From CAYRSA01 sp964494845 (GTDB lineage: Bacteria > Patescibacteriota > Saccharimonadia > Saccharimonadales > JAGQNJ01), in contig CAZBSC010000002.1 of assembly GCA_964494845.1 (NCBI GenBank), positions 1 to 54,145 of the forward strand: a stretch of DNA of 54,145 nt. The letters are read 5' to 3'. Position 1 is the stretch's first letter. Every line of letters starts with the position of its first letter. The translations under genes and the position numbers were made by a program. Below the pieces are notes generated by a model. It was not told the DNA's origin. It searched no databases and was given only the letters and a program-made list of their open reading frames with translations. Shown piece after piece: positions 49,132-54,145 of this stretch.

Positions 49132-49935
49132 ATGTTCGAGGTCAAAAATTATTTAGGCAAGTGCTGGATTTCAAAACCAAAAGGTGGCAAGATAACTGGC
49201 CCGAATAAAATTATGAATTTCATTATATATTTATCGTGTATTTTCCTTTTTGTCTTTTCCCCGGTTGCGGCTCATGCCCAAAGTAGTCAATCATCTAATT
49301 ATAAAATCGACGAAAACTTTATTGGCCCTGGGGGGTTAATTGACAGCAGCTCGCCTAGTTATAGTGGTAGTGAGTCTGTTGGCGACACTTCTGTTGGCGA
49401 TGCTTCTTCGAACAACTTCAAATCAAAATCTGGATATACGACAACTGATGATCCAAGACTTGTTTTCGAAGTTAGTACTTCTAATGTTAACTTTGGCGCA
49501 TTATCTTCTAGCACAGCTGTTACGGCAACTTCTGACTTCAGTGTAATCAATGAAACAAGCTATGGCTATATAGTACAGACAGTGGGTAGCCCACCTGCTT
49601 CTGGGGGTCACAGTATAGATGCCATGTCAGTAACTGGTCCATCTCTAGTTGGTGTCGAGCAGTTTGGCATTAATTTGGTGTCTAATACGTCTCCGGCGGT
49701 GTTTGGTAGTAACCCACAATTTATCCCTGACAGTTCCTTTTCTAGCGGTGCGGCTGCAAGTGGCTATAATACAGCTAATAATTTTCGCTATGTTGACGGC
49801 GAGACTATCGCTTCGGCTAGTGCGAGTTCTGGACAAACAAATTATAGAATATCGTATATTATCAATGCCGCGACTACCACTCCAGGAGGAAGCTATACCG
49901 GAGCCCAAAGCTTAATTTGCACAGGGACGTACTGA
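49132..49935 (+). CDS. Exported protein, WxL-like tail family, member 1
   Basis: 267 aa from the ATG chosen by the -10 box; an in-frame ATG at 49213 would give a more conventional signal peptide. The signal helix NFIIYLSCIFLFVFSPVAA ends in AHAQ. A Ser/Gly/Asn-rich region precedes a tail domain that is paralogous to the two next proteins (YGYIVQTVG, GVEQFGINLVSNTSPAVFG, YNTANNFRYVDGETIAS, YRISYIINA, GSYTGAQSLICTGTY). It is the shortest copy and lacks their N-terminal domain. It is probably bound to the cell wall or a membrane partner. Confidence 0.75.
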   Translation: MFEVKNYLGKCWISKPKGGKITGPNKIMNFIIYLSCIFLFVFSPVAAHAQSSQSSNYKIDENFIGPGGLIDSSSPSYSGSESVGDTSVGDASSNNFKSKSGYTTTDDPRLVFEVSTSNVNFGALSSSTAVTATSDFSVINETSYGYIVQTVGSPPASGGHSIDAMSVTGPSLVGVEQFGINLVSNTSPAVFGSNPQFIPDSSFSSGAAASGYNTANNFRYVDGETIASASASSGQTNYRISYIINAATTTPGGSYTGAQSLICTGTY

Positions 49936-50031
49936 CAGTGTTAGTGAAAGCGGTTTAATTTTGACTTTATACTTGCACTATGGTAAATTTAAGCGAAAGC
50001 ATTTATATAATAATTATAACTATATAAAAAA

Positions 50032-51117
50032 ATGAAAAATATACAGACAAAGTATTTCTTAAACCAAAAATCAATTTATCTGGCTATCTCAGTATTAAGT
50101 ATTTTGTCGTTCGTAGGGATGCCTTACTTCCAGTCTATAGCATCCGCTGCCCAAATAACGTCTAGAAAGGTTACTCTTTCAAGCTCTGGAGCAGCAGCTA
50201 CTGGTGTCAGTTATACTTTTACATCCGCAGCCCTGCCAACCACCGGAACTGCTGTGAAGTCAGTCAGCCTGACTGCCTGCACGACTGCGTCAGGCACTTG
50301 TACTACACCTACAGGATTTGTTAACTCATCTTCTACACTCGCAGCACAGCCTAGCGGGGTAGGGGCTGGCTCGGGTTGGACCGTAAACACTTCTACCGCA
50401 GGCAGTCTACGTATTGTAAATGCTGCAAATGCAACGACACCCTCCGGGACTGTGTCAATTGAGTGGGATGCTGTCACGAATCCAACCGCAGCCAATACTA
50501 GTTTTTATATGCGAATGACAACTTACTCAGATTCTGCCTGGACTACCGCGGTTGACTCCGGCACAGTAGCTGTCAGTACTACTAACCAAATAACTGTAAC
50601 GGCAACAGTTGACGAATCCTTAACGTTTTGTACAGGAGCCTCTGGCATCACTACCAGTAGTTGTAGCGGCGCAACCGGCACAAGTGCATCATTGGGCACT
50701 TTAACATCAAGCTCTACAGGGTCTGCCACATCTCAGCTTGGAGTAGGTACAAATGGCCAGACTGGGTACTCGATAACTGTTAGTGGTACAACCCTAACAT
50801 CCGGGGGTAATACAATATCAGCCTTAGCTTCTCAGACAGCAGCTGCAGTTGGCGGAGAGCAATTTGGGATAAACCTGCGCGATAACGCTACTCCAAATAT
50901 AGGTTCTGACCCTGATGGATCAGGTAGTGGAACAGCGACATCAAACTATAATACAGCAGACCAATTTAGGTTTGTCTCTGGCGACTCAATTGCCAGCAAG
51001 AGTGGATCAGAAGATTTCCGACGATTTACCGCCTCATATATTGCTAATATTGGATCGGCAACAGAGGCCGGTACATATTCAACAACTCTGACTTACATTT
51101 GCACAGCTACTTTCTGA
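50032..51117 (+). CDS. Exported protein, WxL-like tail family, member 2
   Basis: 361 aa. The signal peptide (about 1-39) ends SIASAAQ. An N-terminal beta domain (about 40-180; ITSRKVTLSSSGAAATG, GWTVNTSTAGSLR, SFYMRMTTYSD) and a C-terminal domain (about 190-361) with DESLTFCTGASG, GQTGYSITVSGTTLTSG, EQFGINLRDNATPNIG, YNTADQFRFVSGDSIAS and final AGTYSTTLTYICTATF. Ser, Thr, Gly and Ala make up most residues. The two motifs GYSIT and TYICTATF sit where WxL domains have GWxLT and the terminal TWTL. Member 3 starts 10 bases downstream, with which it shares full-length similarity. WxL membership is inference. Confidence 0.78.
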   Translation: MKNIQTKYFLNQKSIYLAISVLSILSFVGMPYFQSIASAAQITSRKVTLSSSGAAATGVSYTFTSAALPTTGTAVKSVSLTACTTASGTCTTPTGFVNSSSTLAAQPSGVGAGSGWTVNTSTAGSLRIVNAANATTPSGTVSIEWDAVTNPTAANTSFYMRMTTYSDSAWTTAVDSGTVAVSTTNQITVTATVDESLTFCTGASGITTSSCSGATGTSASLGTLTSSSTGSATSQLGVGTNGQTGYSITVSGTTLTSGGNTISALASQTAAAVGGEQFGINLRDNATPNIGSDPDGSGSGTATSNYNTADQFRFVSGDSIASKSGSEDFRRFTASYIANIGSATEAGTYSTTLTYICTATF

Positions 51118-51127
51118 GGATAATATC

Positions 51128-52186
51128 ATGAGAAACGCCCACTTTATTATTAAGAAAACAATAGTTTTCTTTTCACTATCGATATTAATTTTCGCATTTA
51201 TGTCACCTGAAAAAATTTCGGCTGCTCAAATTACCTCTAGAAAAGTTACACTTAGTACGTCCAGCCCGTCTGCTAGTGCTGCCACGACCACCTATACATT
51301 CAATTTTACGTTGCCTAGCTCTACGGTGCTAAAATCATTCGAAGGCTTAGTATGCACAACCGCCTCTGGCACCTGTACGACACCAACAGGTTTTTCGGTT
51401 GCCTCATCTACAATTACTCAACCTACAAATTATGGGGATGCTAGCGGCTGGACGGTCAACACCTCTACAGCTGGTTCGTTGAGAATGAGCAAATCTGGTA
51501 ACTCCGCAGCACCGACAGGTAGTCAAACTGTAGTATTTAATAATGTTCAAAACCCAACAACCGCAAACTCATCGTTCTATATTCGCATGTCATCCTTCTC
51601 TGATGCTTCATGGACAACAGTAGTTGATAGTGGCGTAGTGGCTGCTAGCACGACCAACCCAATACAATTAACTGGCGTAATGGACGAATCTTTAACATTT
51701 TGCACCGGGACATCAATCACAGGGACTAATTGTGGGACGGCTAGTGGAACTAGTGTAGATTTTGGCACATTCTCATCTACATCTCCTAGCACCGGAACAT
51801 CGGTTATGGCAGCATCAACGAATGGTCAAACTGGTTACGCGATAACAGCTAACGGAGCAACACTTACTTCTGGTTCGAACACAATTACAGCACTCACTAG
51901 CCCGACAGCATCATCGGTTGGTTCAGCCCAGTTCGGCCTTAACCTAAGAGATAATGCTACGCCAAACATCGGCACAGATCCATCTGGAGCTTCCGGGTAT
52001 AGTTATGGATCTGGATATGGCACCACCGATAGTTACAAATTTGTCACAGGTGATAATGTTGTTACGCGTTCTAATCAAGGTGATGCGACTGCCTATACGG
52101 TTTCATATTTAGTTAATGTTCCAGGTAGCCAACCGGCCGGTACTTACACGGCTACAATGACATATATTTGCACAGCTACGTTCTAA
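51128..52186 (+). CDS. Exported protein, WxL-like tail family, member 3
   Basis: 352 aa, a full-length paralogue of the preceding gene. The signal peptide (about 1-32) ends in ISAAQ and continues identically with ITSRKVTLS. Shared elements include TASGTCTTPTGF, SGWTVNTSTAGSLR, DESLTFCTG, NGQTGYAITANG, FGLNLRDNATPNIGTDP and AGTYTATMTYICTATF. Matching protein segments use different synonymous codons, so the duplication is old and the proteins are under selection. GAGG lies eight bases before ATG. The next gene's promoter overlaps its last codons. Confidence 0.78.
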   Translation: MRNAHFIIKKTIVFFSLSILIFAFMSPEKISAAQITSRKVTLSTSSPSASAATTTYTFNFTLPSSTVLKSFEGLVCTTASGTCTTPTGFSVASSTITQPTNYGDASGWTVNTSTAGSLRMSKSGNSAAPTGSQTVVFNNVQNPTTANSSFYIRMSSFSDASWTTVVDSGVVAASTTNPIQLTGVMDESLTFCTGTSITGTNCGTASGTSVDFGTFSSTSPSTGTSVMAASTNGQTGYAITANGATLTSGSNTITALTSPTASSVGSAQFGLNLRDNATPNIGTDPSGASGYSYGSGYGTTDSYKFVTGDNVVTRSNQGDATAYTVSYLVNVPGSQPAGTYTATMTYICTATF

Positions 52187-52197
52187 GAAGCTATAAT
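52168..52197 (+). promoter_or_regulatory. Promoter of the DUF916-like gene
   Basis: TTGCAC (52168-52173) and a perfect TATAAT (52192-52197), 18 bases apart, overlap the end of the preceding gene. The -10 ends 12 bases before the ATG at 52210, giving a leader of about six bases. Confidence 0.55.
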
Positions 52198-52209
52198 GTC
52201 CACAGAGTT

Positions 52210-53214
52210 ATGAATATCAACCAAACCAAAGTTATCGGTATGCGAAGGTTATGGTTCTTCGCGGCTATTTTTCTAGCGTTAATTAGTTTTGCCTATATCG
52301 GAAAATTTTCCCAGTATGTTTCTGCGCAAACGGGAAGAGGGCTAGAGATATCACCACCGCTAATAGATAAGAAGGTTACTCCCGGTAAGCCCACATCGAT
52401 AGAAATTCGCGTTAGAAACGTAACCAAATCTCGGGTCATAGCAAAAGCTTCGGTAAATGATTTTACGGCCCAAGGCGAGGGAGGCCAACCAAAAGTTATA
52501 ACTGATGAAAATGCCGATCAAACGCCCTTTAGTATCAAACCATGGATTTCTAGCGTTCCAAATCTAGACCTGGCCGCAGGAGAAGCAAAAACGGCTAAAA
52601 TTACACTCAATGTTCCTAAAGATGCATCTCCTGGAGCGCATTTTGGGGTTGTTCGTTTTACGGCAGTGGCTCCGGAAACTGAGGATAGTGGAGTGGCGCT
52701 TTCTGCCAGTATAGGCACGTTGGTTCTTGCAAATGTTAGCGGCAGAGTAAAAACGTCAGCTATTTTAGAAGAAATTTATACATCACAGTCAGGTAACAAA
52801 AAAGTTCTTTTTGAATACGGCCCAGTTACATTTACGGAGAGAATAAAAAACACGGGGAATGTATATTTTAAACCTGTTGGTAACTTAAGAATAAAAAATA
52901 TGTTCGGTAAAGAAATTGCTAACCTGGGCGTTAATGAAAAAAGAGGTAACGTGCTGCCAGGGACTATACGTCGTTTTGAGCAGTCTATCAGTAATAAATA
53001 TATGTTTGGAAGATATACTGCTGATTTGAGCGTGCTTTATGGAGATTCGAATCAGCAACTCAGCGGTCAGTTAACTTTTTGGGTAATTCCCTTCAAGTTA
53101 ATTGCAATCACCCTAGGTTTGGCTATAATTGCATTCTTTGGCTTTAGGCAAATAGGCAGATCATACAAGAAGAGATTAATTAAACAGATAGATAAACAAA
53201 ATAATAAAAAATAA
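52210..53214 (+). CDS. DUF916/WxIP-like membrane-anchored surface protein
   Basis: 334 aa. The signal peptide (about 1-39) ends VSAQ. Two Ig-like domains follow: the first (about 42-165; LEISPPLIDKKVTPGKPTSI, SIEIRVRNVTKSRVIAKAS) resembles DUF916, and the second (about 170-285; FTERIKNTGNVYFKPVGNLR) resembles its partner domain DUF3324. A C-terminal membrane helix (about 292-312) and a basic cytosolic tail (KKRLIKQIDKQ) complete the layout. In Firmicutes this is the layout of WxIP proteins, which bind WxL proteins and peptidoglycan and are encoded beside them. Here it lies directly after three WxL-like paralogues. The assignment rests on architecture and context and is not confirmed by search. 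Confidence 0.7.
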   Translation: MNINQTKVIGMRRLWFFAAIFLALISFAYIGKFSQYVSAQTGRGLEISPPLIDKKVTPGKPTSIEIRVRNVTKSRVIAKASVNDFTAQGEGGQPKVITDENADQTPFSIKPWISSVPNLDLAAGEAKTAKITLNVPKDASPGAHFGVVRFTAVAPETEDSGVALSASIGTLVLANVSGRVKTSAILEEIYTSQSGNKKVLFEYGPVTFTERIKNTGNVYFKPVGNLRIKNMFGKEIANLGVNEKRGNVLPGTIRRFEQSISNKYMFGRYTADLSVLYGDSNQQLSGQLTFWVIPFKLIAITLGLAIIAFFGFRQIGRSYKKRLIKQIDKQNNKK

Positions 53215-53228
53215 GTGGGTAATTAGCG

Positions 53229-54145
53229 GTGTATAATAAACTGCTCTCAAAAACTAAACTTAGCCACCACGGGCACACCGGCAAGGTTTTGCACCATAGC
53301 CATACAATGTACCCGGTTTTAGTAGTATTATTGGCGATGACTGCACTTATTGTTATATTAGCAAATCATTCCGTTTATGCGGTCGGGAGTGCATCAGAAC
53401 AAGGCGATATTAGAGTTAGCGGCATAGTGAAAGGCCCCCCGCCTACACAGCAAGCAGTAATTACATCTCCTACTACCGGTACTACTTATCGAAACAGATT
53501 GGTAGCGATCAGCGGAAAGTGTGCGTATGGTTTTTTTGTCGATGTCTATTCTAATAATATATTTTCAGGATCCGTTGAGTGCGACAAAAATTCAAATTTT
53601 CGTTTGTTTGTCAGTTTGTTCCCTGGCAAAAACGTGTTAATAGCAAAAGTTGAAGATGCTTTGGGCCAGGATGGGCCAGATTCTGACCCTGTAATTGTTT
53701 ATTATAATGAACCAGAAGAAATACAGAGTTCAGTTGTGTCAGATCTAGCCGTTAAGCTAAAAGATAGATACGTTGGTTTGAACCCGAAACAAAATTTTAA
53801 TCTTAGACCTGAACTTATTGGGGGGAAGGGCCCTTACACTCTGGATATTGACTGGAAAGATGGGGAAAGTTTTCACGCCGACTTAAAATCTGAAGGCTTA
53901 GTTACTGCTACTCATAACTATGCCAAACCTGGTAATTACAGAATTACCGTGCTTGCTGCAGACAGTCATGCACGGACTTATCAAATTGGTACAATGGTTA
54001 TCGTAAACGGAGTATCCCAAGAATTATTTGCAACCGGGAACAACAGCAATAGTCCCAGTCCAACACCAATCAATAGTATCCACTCGGTAATAACATTTAG
54101 CAAAAAAGGCACCATCAATAAAATAATACCTGTGGATAAGAATTT
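53229..54145 (+). CDS. Surface protein with Ig-like and PKD-like domains, cut by the window end
   Basis: The frame is open from GTG 53229 to the window edge (305 codons seen). A His-rich N terminus (SHHGHTGKVLHHSH) precedes a membrane or signal helix (about 28-50; YPVLVVLLAMTALIVILA). Then come a bacterial Ig-like domain (about 70-175; VITSPTTGTTYRNRLVAISG), a PKD-like domain (about 190-270; YTLDIDWKDGESFHADL, THNYAKPGNYRITVLAAD) and a Ser/Pro/Asn linker. The start is uncertain: ATG 53307 or TTG 53289 are alternatives, and a TATAAT at 53232-53237 lies after the GTG. It continues the WxL-like surface cluster 14 bases after the WxIP-like gene. Confidence 0.7.
   Translation, partial: MYNKLLSKTKLSHHGHTGKVLHHSHTMYPVLVVLLAMTALIVILANHSVYAVGSASEQGDIRVSGIVKGPPPTQQAVITSPTTGTTYRNRLVAISGKCAYGFFVDVYSNNIFSGSVECDKNSNFRLFVSLFPGKNVLIAKVEDALGQDGPDSDPVIVYYNEPEEIQSSVVSDLAVKLKDRYVGLNPKQNFNLRPELIGGKGPYTLDIDWKDGESFHADLKSEGLVTATHNYAKPGNYRITVLAADSHARTYQIGTMVIVNGVSQELFATGNNSNSPSPTPINSIHSVITFSKKGTINKIIPVDKN

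Noticed and set aside
1..54145. UGA recoding, CRISPR arrays, insertion sequences, rRNA or riboswitches
   Set aside because: UGA ends many clear genes at the expected length. I saw no spaced direct-repeat array, transposase, rRNA stretch or known riboswitch core on reading both strands.

Overview
The window reads as a compact stretch of a Patescibacteria (CPR) genome, most like Saccharibacteria (TM7). The reasons are short, tightly packed and often overlapping genes, many small CPR-style hypothetical membrane proteins, a complete type IV pilus locus without an outer-membrane secretin, several enzymes trimmed or altered relative to textbook families, and no biosynthetic operons. TGA is used as a normal stop (for example mutM, pnp, pilM), which argues against the UGA-recoding groups Gracilibacteria and SR1. 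The phylum call is inference from gene content, not from a marker phylogeny.

Layout. 1-9.6 kb: an unrecognised protein with a divergent sigma-70 factor, then DNA polymerase I, a Nudix hydrolase, a PEP-mobile-domain protein, a minimal MgtE-type transporter, a small anchored protein, a HAD hydrolase and a DUF721-like protein. 9.6-15.5 kb: an unknown 120-aa protein with operator-like repeats upstream, MutM, DNA polymerase III delta, S20, a catalytically dead DHH-family protein, TruB and S15. 15.5-26.4 kb: PNPase, a family 4 uracil-DNA glycosylase lacking most iron-sulfur cysteines, RNase J, FtsK, the S6-SSB-S18 operon, EF-P and a TlyA-type rRNA methyltransferase. 26.4-30.6 kb: a Crp/Fnr regulator with a textbook terminator inside its coding region, a divergent PH-domain-like gene with a CRP-type palindrome between them, YchF, and a two-gene surface module (cupredoxin plus a Cys/His-rich repeat protein). 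30.7-45.1 kb: a large SurA-like surface protein followed by pilM-N-O, an 83-aa protein, pilB, pilT, pilC, a separately transcribed pilin, pilD and four minor pilins. 45.1-46.8 kb: a Xer-type recombinase, NDK and tRNA-Arg(CCU). 46.8 kb to the end: a surface subtilase with FG-GAP-like repeats, three paralogous exported proteins, a DUF916-like membrane-anchored protein and a cut-off PKD/Ig-like surface protein. I propose that this last cluster is a CPR counterpart of the Firmicutes WxL/WxIP cell-surface system.

Transcription signals show a recurring pattern. Many first genes have a -10 hexamer, often with an extended TGn, ending only 6-9 nt before the start codon, with no Shine-Dalgarno. This suggests widespread leaderless transcription, while genes inside operons usually keep an SD. 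Candidate regulatory leaders precede rpsO, pnp, rpsF and ftsK. No intergenic stretch exceeds 300 bases. I saw no rRNA, CRISPR array, insertion sequence or replication origin.
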